This document shows, one piece after another, positions 1 to 8,442 of a stretch of DNA of 32,432 bases. The position numbers and the translations under genes were made by a program. How positions within the stretch are numbered: position 1 is the first letter of the stretch; each line of letters opens with the position of its first letter. The notes below the pieces were generated by a model. It was not told the DNA's origin. It made no database searches and saw nothing but the letters and a program-made list of their open reading frames with translations. Source of the stretch: Pseudomonas mosselii (GTDB taxonomy: Bacteria; Pseudomonadota; Gammaproteobacteria; Pseudomonadales; Pseudomonadaceae); the NCBI RefSeq assembly GCF_003205295.1, contig NZ_QJRP01000046.1:1-32432 (forward strand), in the 5' to 3' direction.

Positions 1-2342
1 TCAACGCCATTGCCCGGGACTATCCCAGCACCCAGCCGAAAATACCGGTGGTGGTGGCGCTGGCTGATGCTGAAGGCGTGGCCCTGGACCTGAGCCTGTC
101 GGTCTCGGCCTACCAGCACCAACTGCATGACCTGATGCCCGCCGAACAGCTGGAACACACCAAGCCCGCGCAAGGCTCCGAGCAGGCAGGCGTACCGGCG
201 TGCTACCAGCTCGATGCCGAACGGCTCAGCCAGCAGAGCCGTGATTTTCACCATCGCAACCTGGTCGCCCTGTTGCTGAACAAAACCCTGGAGACGATGT
301 ATCCAGCGGATATGCCCGCTACCGAAGTGGTCGAGATAAGGCTGCAGTCCACCCGCACCGGACGCCCGCTCCCCCCGGCCGAGGCACGTTATCGGGCCCT
401 CACTCACGAGGACTATTCCCCGAACGGTGCGCGCTTGGCGCTGCGCATCGATACCGACAAATACCTGCAGTTCCTCGCCGAACGTGATGAGCTGGAACAG
501 CGCATTGCAGGCCTGCGCAACCTTGCCCTGCAAGCCAGTCATGATCACGACGCGTGGCTGGCCACGGCCGAAGCTGCGCATATCGATGACCCCTACAGCC
601 TGGCCGCCGCACTGGCGTGCTATGACCGCAACGAACGCATCTCGGCCCGTGGCCTGGAAATCGCCCTGGCCCTGCTGATTTACCCGATGGGCCAGCCGAC
701 ACCCGGTACCGAAGACCGAGACCTGCGCTTCAAACGCCTGGAACAGTGGCTGGACCAGCACGACAGCCCGCTCTACACCGCCCTGGCGCCGTTCAACCCC
801 TTCAAAGACAAAGCCGATGCGGCCGGCAGTGTGCTGGGTGGCAGCGACAATGTCATCGAAGGGCTGGCCGGGCGTTTTCCGGCCATTGCCGACATCACCG
901 ATCTCACTGCCCAGTCTGTCAACGCCGTGGTGCTCAAACGCCTGCGTGGTCACACCCGCTGGGATGCCAGCCACACCCTGCGTCAGCAAGTACTGCTGGC
1001 GGCGCGTGAGGCCAATGCCGAGAAAGCGCTGGGGCTGTTGGCGGCGCGTTACCAGATCACCGACCAGGCCATCCGGGAAAACCCGTTCAGCCAGGAGGTG
1101 GAGCGGTACTTGAAGAGCGGCATGGCGCAGGTTGAGGAAATGAAGCAGCTGCGTATTTCGGGCAATCGGACGGTGGCGGTTGAGTTGACCACCACTGCGC
1201 GGGTTAAACCCAGCTTTCTCGGGTTGCTTACGTCGGGCGGAGGCGGTGGTCTGAACGCCGGAATGCTGTGGTTCAACGTGATCTCGCTGAAGACGGCTTA
1301 CAACAGCCTGCAGAAAAGCAACGCGCCGGAATATACCGCCGGGTTTGCGTCATCGATTTTCGGGGTGATCGGTGCGGCCGCGGCGACATTGGTTAGCGTA
1401 CGCGCAACGCAGAAAGCTGTGATGCTGAGATTGAGTTCGACGGCGCCGGGGATGGCGTTTGGTAACGGCGTGATCAAGTTTTTGGGGAGTAATCTGTTTG
1501 CTCGTTTAGCAGGCTACCCTGCAATTGGCTTTGGCTTAGTCTCAGACGGTTTAAAGGCGTATCGCCAGTACAACAACGGTAATTTAACTGCCGCTATCTA
1601 TACAGCTAGCGGTGGACTGACCATGGCCGCGGGCTCTGTGGTCGCCCTTGAAGCAGGACTCGCAGTAGCGGGAGCTACGTCAGTAGTGCCCTTTGCCGGG
1701 TGGGCCGCAGCTGGGCTAGTGCTTCTAGGAATAGCGATTATTGCCGGAGGCTTATACCTTCACGCCCAAGCACATGCGCACCTGCACTCCCCTATTGAAT
1801 TTTGGGCAGCACGGAGCATTTTCGGCAATCGTAAAAATGATGGAGAAGTGCATCCCGAAATCGTACTGGATCATGAAAAACAACTTCCTCCATTCCCTTA
1901 TCTGCAAGACGAACTTAAAGCCTGGCACGATGTGCATTACGGACCAAGGTTAATATCTGCAGAAGAGGCGCAATCCTTTGGTATAACCGGGGTCGACATT
2001 GGTTGGCATGAAAATAATTATTGGGCGCCAGCAAACTGGACTGCTATCACCCATAACGAAGTCACCACCCCACAACCGACCGTGGAATTCACAGTATTCC
2101 TACCGGGCTTTATCGTAGGCACAAGCGAATGGTCAGCTAGCTTGAGCAGCCTTCGTGAAGACGGAAAAATGGTCGTCTTTCCACTTACTGCTATTTGCTA
2201 CGTTATAAGCGCCGGCTTAATTCTGAATTTCAAGAACACCATAAACAACCAAACTCATGCCTCACTGCATTTAGCCTATAGCTCCAACCAAGGCTTGAAT
2301 GAAGGAAATGAGGTTAGTTCAATTTTTCGTCTCGAGCGCTAA
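1..2342 (+). CDS. T6SS MIX/VasX-type pore-forming effector, copy A (5' end outside window)
   Basis: The reading frame is already open at base 3, and its first codons match residue 217 onward of the complete copy at 3235-6225, so about 216 N-terminal residues lie before the window. The visible part is a charged middle region of about 440 residues followed by hydrophobic segments (around 1336-1400, 1620-1760 and 2180-2230) and a soluble C-terminal tail. This is the layout of VasX-like T6SS toxins thought to insert in target membranes from the periplasm. Up to about base 1340 I count about seven amino-acid differences from copy B. Between about 1500 and 1740 roughly a third of residues differ. 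The stop lies 2 nt before the partner gene, which implies translational coupling. The frame is intact, so this is not a pseudogene as far as can be seen. Membrane pore formation is inferred from hydrophobic segments and family resemblance. Confidence 0.85.
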   Translation, partial: NAIARDYPSTQPKIPVVVALADAEGVALDLSLSVSAYQHQLHDLMPAEQLEHTKPAQGSEQAGVPACYQLDAERLSQQSRDFHHRNLVALLLNKTLETMYPADMPATEVVEIRLQSTRTGRPLPPAEARYRALTHEDYSPNGARLALRIDTDKYLQFLAERDELEQRIAGLRNLALQASHDHDAWLATAEAAHIDDPYSLAAALACYDRNERISARGLEIALALLIYPMGQPTPGTEDRDLRFKRLEQWLDQHDSPLYTALAPFNPFKDKADAAGSVLGGSDNVIEGLAGRFPAIADITDLTAQSVNAVVLKRLRGHTRWDASHTLRQQVLLAAREANAEKALGLLAARYQITDQAIRENPFSQEVERYLKSGMAQVEEMKQLRISGNRTVAVELTTTARVKPSFLGLLTSGGGGGLNAGMLWFNVISLKTAYNSLQKSNAPEYTAGFASSIFGVIGAAAATLVSVRATQKAVMLRLSSTAPGMAFGNGVIKFLGSNLFARLAGYPAIGFGLVSDGLKAYRQYNNGNLTAAIYTASGGLTMAAGSVVALEAGLAVAGATSVVPFAGWAAAGLVLLGIAIIAGGLYLHAQAHAHLHSPIEFWAARSIFGNRKNDGEVHPEIVLDHEKQLPPFPYLQDELKAWHDVHYGPRLISAEEAQSFGITGVDIGWHENNYWAPANWTAITHNEVTTPQPTVEFTVFLPGFIVGTSEWSASLSSLREDGKMVVFPLTAICYVISAGLILNFKNTINNQTHASLHLAYSSNQGLNEGNEVSSIFRLER

Positions 2343-2344
2343 TA

Positions 2345-3238
2345 ATGTCAGTCATTTGGGCACTTAATATAAATTCGGATTCCGGATACAAACCAGCCAT
2401 TACTGGACAGTTAGCAAACCTGTCTGGAGATATATTAAGCCTGCGAAATCCTTGGGTAACAGACTCCGTATTTATGGGGAAAATCTATACCGCACTAATC
2501 ATCGGAGTAATGACTGGCATTTACCCAAGCCTTCTATCAATCAAAATATTAAACCTCGACACCCTCAATCTTGCCTTCATAGCCATAATGACACTTACAC
2601 CCTTCGTTTTTTTCCCCTTCTTGCTTTATAGAATCTATTTCATAAAGAATTTCTCCGGATTTTACTTCAACCGCGCAACCAAAAAAATATACTACCAGCG
2701 AGGAAGAAAGCTGTTCACTTTCGAGTGGAACACTACAGGCGGTGGCTTTTTCAAGCGAACTGAATATGGTGGCGCATCCTTCAGCACTTCCTATGCACTT
2801 GCCTTTGCTCCCTACAGAGAAGACGGCAGCCTCCACCAAAAAGACTGCCTCTGGGTCGACAGCAACGAGCCCACCGAACCGGGCTTCAAACACGTCGCCG
2901 AAGTCTGGGAATACATTCGCCACTTCATGAACCACGGCCCAGCCAAACTCCCTCCTCCCGGCGAACCCAACTGGTGGTACCGACCGCTTCATGCCATCTG
3001 CCTGACCCCGGCAGAAGCCTGGCGCCACTACGCCCCCTGGCGAACCGGCGAGCCCGGAGAAATGCAGGGCAAGAAAAACTGGCAACTGCCGTTCTGGGCC
3101 GTGTTGTTCCCTTACAACTTCGGCCTCGCCCTCTGCTGGTATGGCGTCTGCCGACTCTTCAATGTCCGGGCAGCACCGCCTCCGCCTGAGGCCTTCAACG
3201 AAGCCCCAGTACGCTCAACCAAAAGGCAGCGTAAATGA
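2345..3238 (+). CDS. Probable membrane immunity/partner protein of effector A (297 aa)
   Basis: The 297-aa protein has hydrophobic segments near residues 45-63 and 75-100, and a third at about 243-262. Between them is a soluble domain rich in aromatic residues (KKIYYQRGRK, CLWVDSNEP, PNWWYRPLHAICLTPAEAWR). The tail is basic, with a PPPP run. It resembles proteins I recall under DUF6708 that accompany VasX-like effectors, but that label is from memory. Immunity is inferred from strict pairing with the toxin, the 2-nt spacing and the membrane topology, which suits protection against a pore-former. The N-terminal third, especially residues 50-85, differs strongly from copy B, while residues 130-297 are nearly identical. 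That pattern fits specificity residing in the membrane hairpin. Its stop overlaps the next effector start (ATGA). An accessory or chaperone role is the main alternative. Confidence 0.75.
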   Translation: MSVIWALNINSDSGYKPAITGQLANLSGDILSLRNPWVTDSVFMGKIYTALIIGVMTGIYPSLLSIKILNLDTLNLAFIAIMTLTPFVFFPFLLYRIYFIKNFSGFYFNRATKKIYYQRGRKLFTFEWNTTGGGFFKRTEYGGASFSTSYALAFAPYREDGSLHQKDCLWVDSNEPTEPGFKHVAEVWEYIRHFMNHGPAKLPPPGEPNWWYRPLHAICLTPAEAWRHYAPWRTGEPGEMQGKKNWQLPFWAVLFPYNFGLALCWYGVCRLFNVRAAPPPPEAFNEAPVRSTKRQRK

Positions 3239-6225
3239 CCGACGTTTCTGCCAACAGCGCCACCTCCGGCCCCGCCTGTAGCCCACGCGTGCCCATCCTG
3301 CCGGTGCGCTATGCCATCGTGCCGCGTACGGGCGATGCCCCGGCCTGTCGCTACGCAGGCGCAGGCTTCAATCTGGAACAAGGCTTCGCCCCGCTGCAGC
3401 ACTCGTCCTACACCCTGCGCGCGCTGCGCCCAGGCTACATCTACGTGTTCATGAAAGGCCCTCAGGGCGAAAAGCTGGTCATTCATGAGTACGACGGCGA
3501 AGGACGCTACCAGGAGCTGCGCTATCAAGGGCTGGAAGGCTACCACTTGCGCGAACGTTACCTGTCCAGCCAGAGCATGGGCTGGGTATGGGCCGACACC
3601 CGCCCGGACACCGCCAAGGAAGTGTGGATCGGCTACAGCCCGCACCTGTGGACCAACGCCACGACTGCCCGCATCAGCGCTTCAGCAGCCCTGCGCAAGC
3701 GGCATATGCGCCAGCTGGACATGGCCGAGCTGATTGCTGGCAACCCAGCCCCCTCCACCCAGCCCCATGTGCTGCCGCTCAGTGCGCTGCAAAACTGGGT
3801 CGAAGACTACAAACCGGCAAGCCGGCGTATGTCCCTGACCTGGAGCAGCCACGCGTCCACAACCACCTTGTCCGTCGGCAGGCTCAACGCCATTGCCCGG
3901 GACTATCCCAGCACCCAGCCGAAAGTACCGGTGGTGGTGGCGCTGGCGGATGCTGAAGGCGTGGCCCTGGACCTGAGCCTGTCAGTCTCGGCCTACCAGC
4001 ACCAACTGCACGACCTGATGCCCGCCGAGCAGCTGGAACACACCAAACCTGCACAAGGCTCCGAGCAGGCAGGCGTACCGGCGTGCTATCAGCTGGATGC
4101 CGAACGGCTCAGTCAGCAGAGCCGCGATTTTCACCATCGCAACCTGGTCGCCCTGTTGCTGAACAAAACCCTGGAGACTATGTACCCGGCGGATATGCCC
4201 GCTACCGAAGTGGTCGAAATAAGACTGCAGTCCACCCGCACAGGACGCCCTCTCCCCCCGGCCGAGGCACGTTATCGGGCCCTCACTCACGAGGACTATT
4301 CCCCCAACGGTGCGCGCTTGGCGCTGCGCATCGATACCGACAAATACCTGCAGTTCCTCGCCGAACGCGATGAGCTGGAGCAGCGCATTGCAGGTCTGCG
4401 CAACCTTGCCCTGCAAGCCAGTCATGATCACGACGCGTGGCTGGCCACGGCCGAAGCTGCGCATATCGATGACCCCTACAGCCTGGCCGCCGCCCTGGCG
4501 TGCTATGACCGCAACAAACGCATCTCGGCCCGTGGCCTGGAAATCACCCTGGCCCTGCTGATTTACCCGATGGGCCAGCCGACACCCGGCACCGAAGACC
4601 GAGACCTGCGCTTCAAACGCCTGGAACAGTGGCTGGACCAGCACGACAGCCCGCTCTACACCGCCCTGGCGCCATTCAACCCCTTCAAGGACAAAGCCGA
4701 TACGGCCGGCAGTGTGCTGGGTGGCAGCGACAATGTCATCGAAGGGCTGGCCGGGCGTTTTCCGGCCATTGCCGACATCACCGATCTCACTGCCCAGTCC
4801 GTCAACGCCGTGGTGCTCAAACGCCTGCGTGGCCAGCCCCGCTGGGACGCCAGCCATACCCTGCGTCAGCAAGTACTGCTGGCGGCGCGTGAGGCCAATG
4901 CCGAGAAAGCGCTGGGGCTGTTGGCGGCGCGTTACCAGATCACCGACCAGATCATCCGGGAAAACCCGTTCAGCCAGGAGGTGGAGCGGTACTTGAAGAG
5001 CGGCATGGCGCAGGTTGAGGAAATGAAGCAGCTGCGTATTTCGGGCAATCGGACGGTGGCGGTTGAGTTGACCACCACTGCGCGGGTTAAACCCAGCTTT
5101 CTCGGGTTGCTTACGTCGGGCGGAGGCGGTGGTCTGAACGCCGGGATGCTGTGGTTCAACGTGATCTCGCTGAAGACGGCTTACAACAGCCTGCAGAAAA
5201 GCAATGCGCCGGAATACACCTTGGGGTTTGCGGCGTCGATTTTCGGTGTAATTGGTGCGGCTGCGGCGACATTGGTCAGCGTGAGAAAAACGCAGCAAGC
5301 CGTAATGCTGCGATTGAGTGCAACGGCGCCGGGGATGGCGTTTGGTAACGGAGTGATCAAGTTCTTGGGGAGCAATCTGTTTGCACGTTTATCCGGTTAC
5401 CCTGCAATTTTTCTAGGACTCACTTCAGACTTTCAAAAATCAAAAAGACAAAAACAACACGGCAACACTGAAGCATCTGACTTGACACTTTATGGCGGAA
5501 GCGCTGTCGCGGCAGGCTCCGTTTTAGTACTGGAGGGCGGACTCGCGATTGCGGGAGTTACATCAGTTGTACCCTTTGCCGGGTGGGGCGCAGCAGCGCT
5601 TGTACTCCTGGGAGCAGTGATCATCGCTGGAGGCTTATACCTTCACGCCAAGTCGTATGAACACCTCCATACTCCTATCAAACTGTGGGCAGCAAGGAGC
5701 ATATTCGGCAATCGTAAAAACGATGGAGAGGTGCATCCCGAAGTCGTTCTGGATCATGAAAAAAAACTTCCTACATTCCCGTCTCTGCAAGACGAACTTA
5801 AAGCCTGGCACGATGAGCATTACGGACCAAGGTTAATAACCGCAGAAGAAGCGCGATCCTTTGGTATAACCGGGGTCGACAGTGGCTGGCATGAAAATAA
5901 ATATTGGGCACCAGCAAACTGGACTGCCATCACCCATAACGAAGTCACCACTACACAACCCACCGTGGAATTCACAGTATTCCTACCGGGTTTCATCGTA
6001 GGTATAAGCGAATGGTCAGGTAGCTTGAGCAGTCTTCGTGAAGACGGAGAAATGGTCGTCTTTCCACTTACCGCTATTTGCTACGTTATAGGCGCCGGCT
6101 TAATTCTGAACTTTAAAAATACGATAAACAGCCAAAACCATGCCTCACTGCATCTAGCCTATATTTCCAACCAAGGTTTGAGTAAAGGCAACAAGGTTAA
6201 TTCAATTTTTCGTCTCGAGCGCTAA
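3235..6225 (+). CDS. T6SS MIX/VasX-type pore-forming effector, copy B (996 aa, complete)
   Basis: This is the complete effector. The N-terminus has a Cys-x5-PILPVRYAIVPR segment, followed at residues 64-72 by LRPGYIYVF. That matches the published central MIX motif (hRxGhhYhh) that marks T6SS effectors. A long soluble region follows to about residue 640. Hydrophobic stretches then occur at about 665-683, 752-805 and 941-958, with a soluble tail to 996. This agrees with VasX-like toxins delivered on the VgrG/PAAR tip and acting at the target inner membrane. The ATG overlaps the stop of the preceding partner gene, with AAAGG upstream. The partner gene starts 2 nt after its stop. Codons from about 5390 to 5575 are AT-richer and diverge from copy A, while the flanks are nearly identical. 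Pore formation is inferred, and no enzymatic motif was seen. Confidence 0.9.
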   Translation: MTDVSANSATSGPACSPRVPILPVRYAIVPRTGDAPACRYAGAGFNLEQGFAPLQHSSYTLRALRPGYIYVFMKGPQGEKLVIHEYDGEGRYQELRYQGLEGYHLRERYLSSQSMGWVWADTRPDTAKEVWIGYSPHLWTNATTARISASAALRKRHMRQLDMAELIAGNPAPSTQPHVLPLSALQNWVEDYKPASRRMSLTWSSHASTTTLSVGRLNAIARDYPSTQPKVPVVVALADAEGVALDLSLSVSAYQHQLHDLMPAEQLEHTKPAQGSEQAGVPACYQLDAERLSQQSRDFHHRNLVALLLNKTLETMYPADMPATEVVEIRLQSTRTGRPLPPAEARYRALTHEDYSPNGARLALRIDTDKYLQFLAERDELEQRIAGLRNLALQASHDHDAWLATAEAAHIDDPYSLAAALACYDRNKRISARGLEITLALLIYPMGQPTPGTEDRDLRFKRLEQWLDQHDSPLYTALAPFNPFKDKADTAGSVLGGSDNVIEGLAGRFPAIADITDLTAQSVNAVVLKRLRGQPRWDASHTLRQQVLLAAREANAEKALGLLAARYQITDQIIRENPFSQEVERYLKSGMAQVEEMKQLRISGNRTVAVELTTTARVKPSFLGLLTSGGGGGLNAGMLWFNVISLKTAYNSLQKSNAPEYTLGFAASIFGVIGAAAATLVSVRKTQQAVMLRLSATAPGMAFGNGVIKFLGSNLFARLSGYPAIFLGLTSDFQKSKRQKQHGNTEASDLTLYGGSAVAAGSVLVLEGGLAIAGVTSVVPFAGWGAAALVLLGAVIIAGGLYLHAKSYEHLHTPIKLWAARSIFGNRKNDGEVHPEVVLDHEKKLPTFPSLQDELKAWHDEHYGPRLITAEEARSFGITGVDSGWHENKYWAPANWTAITHNEVTTTQPTVEFTVFLPGFIVGISEWSGSLSSLREDGEMVVFPLTAICYVIGAGLILNFKNTINSQNHASLHLAYISNQGLSKGNKVNSIFRLER

Positions 6226-6227
6226 TC

Positions 6228-7121
6228 ATGGCAGTCATATGGATATTCAACAAAAACTCAAACCCTGGATACAAACCAGCAATTAATGGACAGCTAGAAA
6301 ATTTGTCCACAGACACATTAACCTTGCGAAACCCGTGGGTATCCGACTCTGTATTCATGGCAAAACTATACACCGCCATGACATTAGCCCTGGCTCTTTC
6401 TTTCTATCCCGACATTGCAGACCCCGAATACAGACTCATACTACTAGAACGCACCCAGTCCGTGATTCAGTATATTTTTGCACCACTAATATTCACACCT
6501 TTCCTCGCCTATAGAGTCTATTTCATAAAAAAACTTTCAAACTTCCACTTCATCCGATCAACCAAAAAAATTTACTACCAGCGCGGCAGAAAACTTATCA
6601 CTTTTGACTGGAACAAGACCCATGGGGGCGTATTCAAACGCACCGAATTTGGAGGCTCATCCTTTAGCACCAGTTATGCACTTGCCTTCGCCCCACCTCG
6701 GGAGGATGGCAGCCTGCACCAGAAAGATTGCTTATGGGTCGACAGCAACGAACCCACTGAATCCGACATCAAACACGTCGCCGAAGTCTGGGAATACCTT
6801 CGCCAGTTCATGAACCACGGCCCATCCAAACTCCCTCCTCCCGGCGACCCCAACTGGTGGCACCGGCCGCTTCATGCCATCTGCCTGACCCCGGCAGAAG
6901 CCTGGCGCCACTACGCCCCTTGGCGAACCGGCGAGCCCGGTGAAATGCAGGGCAAGAAAAACTGGCAACTGCCGTTCTGGGCCGTGTTGTTCCCCTACAA
7001 CCTCGGCCTCGCCATCGGCTGGTACGCCGTGTGCCGCCTGTTCAATGTCCGGGCAGCACCGCCTCCGCCAGAGGCTTTCGACGAAGCCCCTGTTCAACTA
7101 AAAAAAGGAAAGCGCAAATGA
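6228..7121 (+). CDS. Probable membrane immunity/partner protein of effector B (297 aa)
   Basis: This is the homologue of the 2345-3238 product with the same length and layout: two N-terminal hydrophobic segments, a soluble aromatic-rich middle domain, a C-terminal hydrophobic stretch and a basic tail. The loop and helices at residues 50-85 (SFYPDIADPEYRL...) share almost nothing with copy A. Residues 130-297 differ at only scattered positions. The gene starts 2 nt after the effector stop and has no convincing Shine-Dalgarno of its own, which suggests coupled translation. Its stop overlaps the PAAR start in ATGA. The cognate-immunity role is inferred from pairing. DUF6708 membership is a recollection to be confirmed by a domain search. 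Confidence 0.75.
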   Translation: MAVIWIFNKNSNPGYKPAINGQLENLSTDTLTLRNPWVSDSVFMAKLYTAMTLALALSFYPDIADPEYRLILLERTQSVIQYIFAPLIFTPFLAYRVYFIKKLSNFHFIRSTKKIYYQRGRKLITFDWNKTHGGVFKRTEFGGSSFSTSYALAFAPPREDGSLHQKDCLWVDSNEPTESDIKHVAEVWEYLRQFMNHGPSKLPPPGDPNWWHRPLHAICLTPAEAWRHYAPWRTGEPGEMQGKKNWQLPFWAVLFPYNLGLAIGWYAVCRLFNVRAAPPPPEAFDEAPVQLKKGKRK

Positions 7122-7375
7122 AACCCATCGTACTCGTAGGCCATCGTCATAGTTGCCCTATCCATGGCGAAGGCACCGTAGAAACAGGCGCAAGCGCAGC
7201 ATTCGTGGATGGCAGGGCAATAGCACGCGTCGGCGACCGAATCAGTTGTGGCGCTGTCATCGAAACCGGTGCTGGCAGCACGATCATCGAGGACCAACCG
7301 GCGGCAAGGGAGGGAGACACCACCAGCCATGGCGGAACCTTAGTCGAGGGTGATCCGGGTTGGCTGATTGATTGA
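7118..7375 (+). CDS. PAAR-domain T6SS spike-tip protein (85 aa)
   Basis: The small soluble protein shows repeated PAAR-type Gly/Asp/His turns: GHRHSCPIHGEG, VDGRAIARVGDRISCG and AREGDTTSHGG. PAAR proteins form the conical tip that sits on the VgrG trimer and help recruit effectors. At 85 aa it is a bare PAAR domain with no C-terminal toxin extension. The start was chosen because the ATG overlaps the stop of the preceding gene (ATGA) and AAAAAAGGAA lies just upstream; the frame opens further upstream but inside the preceding gene. As the last gene before a strong terminator, it probably equips the same secretion event that delivers the two upstream effectors. No VgrG, Hcp or structural T6SS gene lies in this window. 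Confidence 0.9.
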   Translation: MKPIVLVGHRHSCPIHGEGTVETGASAAFVDGRAIARVGDRISCGAVIETGAGSTIIEDQPAAREGDTTSHGGTLVEGDPGWLID

Positions 7376-7454
7376 CAGCAAAGCCGGCAGATGGCTTTGA
7401 CAATGTCTAGCCCTGAAATAGATTTACACCTGTTCAGGTAGGCCGATAGGCCTT

Positions 7455-7491
7455 AAAACGCCCGATGCACCGCATCGGGCGTTTTGTTTTT
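7455..7491 (+). terminator. Rho-independent terminator after the T6SS array
   Basis: A perfect 14-bp stem (7455-7468 with 7472-7485, AAAACGCCCGATGC / GCATCGGGCGTTTT) closes a 3-nt loop. It is followed by GTTTTT. It lies 80 nt after the PAAR stop and should end the effector transcript. The A-run on the left makes it potentially bidirectional. Confidence 0.9.
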
Positions 7492-7510
7492 CAGGGCGGC
7501 GCTGATGCCG

Positions 7511-7651
7511 TCAATGCGTGCAAGGGTTGGTGCCTTGGGCGATCAGCCGCCGCGCTTCATAGCGCAGTGAGCGCGCCTGACACAGGCCGACGTCGGGGTA
7601 GGTACCGAGGCATGCGATCGGAGTGGCTTTGACTGGAACGAAAAAAGACGC
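7511..7651 (-). pseudogene. Possible 3' remnant of an unidentified gene
   Basis: On the - strand an open stretch of about 46 codons ends at a TGA (plus-strand 7511-7513). It reads ...ACLGTYPDVGLCQARSLRYE... and has coding-like composition with three Cys. There is no ATG, GTG or TTG start in frame before the upstream stop at 7652-7654. It may be the truncated end of a gene lost when the T6SS array and tRNA block were joined. It could also be chance. I do not recognise the product. Confidence 0.25.
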
Positions 7652-7661
7652 CTAAGCGTCT
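7641..7661 (-). terminator. Rho-independent terminator downstream of tRNA-Gly
   Basis: Read on the - strand: stem AGACGC, loop TTAG, stem GCGTCT, followed by an uninterrupted T-run (plus-strand A's at 7641-7646). It lies about 47 nt past the tRNA 3' end, so it should terminate the pgsA/tRNA-Gly transcript. Confidence 0.8.
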
Positions 7662-7708
7662 ATTTTCAATGATCTAAAGAATTCCATGAAACTCTGTAGA
7701 TCTATATT

Positions 7709-7784
<76 letters not shown>

Positions 7785-7848
7785 GTCGTGATGGGTGCCA
7801 TTCTAGCGATTTCCAGAACGGCGTCAACCCCTTGATTCAAAAAAACTT

Positions 7849-8409
7849 TTACTTCTGCTCCGAACCTTCGCGCAGGTGCGGCCAGGCGGCCAGCAGGTAG
7901 TGCACCATCGAGATCAGGGTCAGGCCCGCCGCCACCAGCAGCAGCCCATAGCCCAGCACCACCCAGAAGGTCAGCAGCGGCGGGTTGGCCAGCAGGATCA
8001 CCAGCGCCAGCATCTGCGCGGCGGTCTTCCACTTGCCCAGGTTCGACACCGCCACATGGGCGCGGGCGCCGAGCTCGGCCATCCACTCGCGCAGCGCCGA
8101 GACGACGATCTCACGGCCGATGATCACCGCCGCCGGCAACGTCAGCCAGAAGTTGGCGTGCACCTGCACCAGCAGGACCAGGGCCACGGCGACCATCAGC
8201 TTGTCGGCCACCGGGTCGAGGAAGGCGCCGAACGGGGTGCTCTGCTGCAACCGACGCGCCAGGTAGCCGTCGAGCCAGTCGGTGGCGGCGGCGATGGCGA
8301 ACACCGTGCTGGCGGCCATGTAGCTCCAGTGATAGGGCACATAGAACAGCAGGATGAAGATCGGGATGAGCAGGACGCGTAGAACGGTGAGCAGGTTTGG
8401 AATATTCAT
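7849..8409 (-). CDS. pgsA: CDP-diacylglycerol--glycerol-3-phosphate 3-phosphatidyltransferase
   Basis: This inner-membrane enzyme makes phosphatidylglycerophosphate, the committed step to phosphatidylglycerol and cardiolipin. The 186-aa protein carries the complete CDP-alcohol phosphotransferase signature DGx2ARx8Gx3Dx3D at residues 47-69 (D47, G48, A51, R52, G61, D65, D69). Hydrophobic segments lie near residues 8-25, 30-45, 75-95 and 130-170. Length and N-terminus (MNIPNLLTVLR) are typical for the family. It starts 33 nt after uvrC ends and is probably the third gene of a gacA-uvrC-pgsA transcript that runs on to the tRNA. Confidence 0.97.
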   Translation of the reverse strand: MNIPNLLTVLRVLLIPIFILLFYVPYHWSYMAASTVFAIAAATDWLDGYLARRLQQSTPFGAFLDPVADKLMVAVALVLLVQVHANFWLTLPAAVIIGREIVVSALREWMAELGARAHVAVSNLGKWKTAAQMLALVILLANPPLLTFWVVLGYGLLLVAAGLTLISMVHYLLAAWPHLREGSEQK

Positions 8410-8442
8410 CGGTACGACTGGCTGCGAGTTGAACCCGGCATT

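Larger units (their letters stand above)
1..3238 (+). repeat. Tandem duplication unit A (effector + partner), left end outside window
   Basis: Every landmark here recurs exactly 3,883 bp further on. The sequence at base 1 matches base 3884, the effector stops are at 2342 and 6225, the partner starts at 2345 and 6228, and the partner stops at 3238 and 7121. The net offset never changes, so divergence has been by substitution without net insertions or deletions. The similarity ends with the partner stop codon. Confidence 0.95.
3235..7121 (+). repeat. Tandem duplication unit B (effector + partner)
   Basis: This is the second unit of the 3,883-bp tandem duplication. Identity to unit A is very high up to about 5220. 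It is low at about 5390-5575 and 6375-6490, and intermediate to high elsewhere. The right edge is the ATGA junction with the PAAR gene, where unit A instead joins the next effector. No inverted terminal repeats or transposase accompany the units, so unequal recombination is the likeliest origin. Confidence 0.95.
7376..7708. other. Non-coding spacer between PAAR gene and tRNA-Gly
   Basis: This stretch of about 330 bases holds no complete gene. It contains a strong terminator (7455-7491), a short open stretch on the - strand that looks like the tail of a lost gene (7511-7651), and a second terminator facing the tRNA (7641-7661). No copy of the tRNA 3' end was noticed here. Confidence 0.7.

Noticed and set aside
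48..2342. ATG at 48 as the true start of the first effector
   Set aside because: The frame is open to the window edge, and bases 1-47 match the interior of the second copy. The gene begins outside the window.
1..7121. The 3.9-kb repeat as a composite transposon or insertion sequence
   Set aside because: There is no transposase and no terminal inverted repeats. The repeat units are direct and coincide with gene boundaries.
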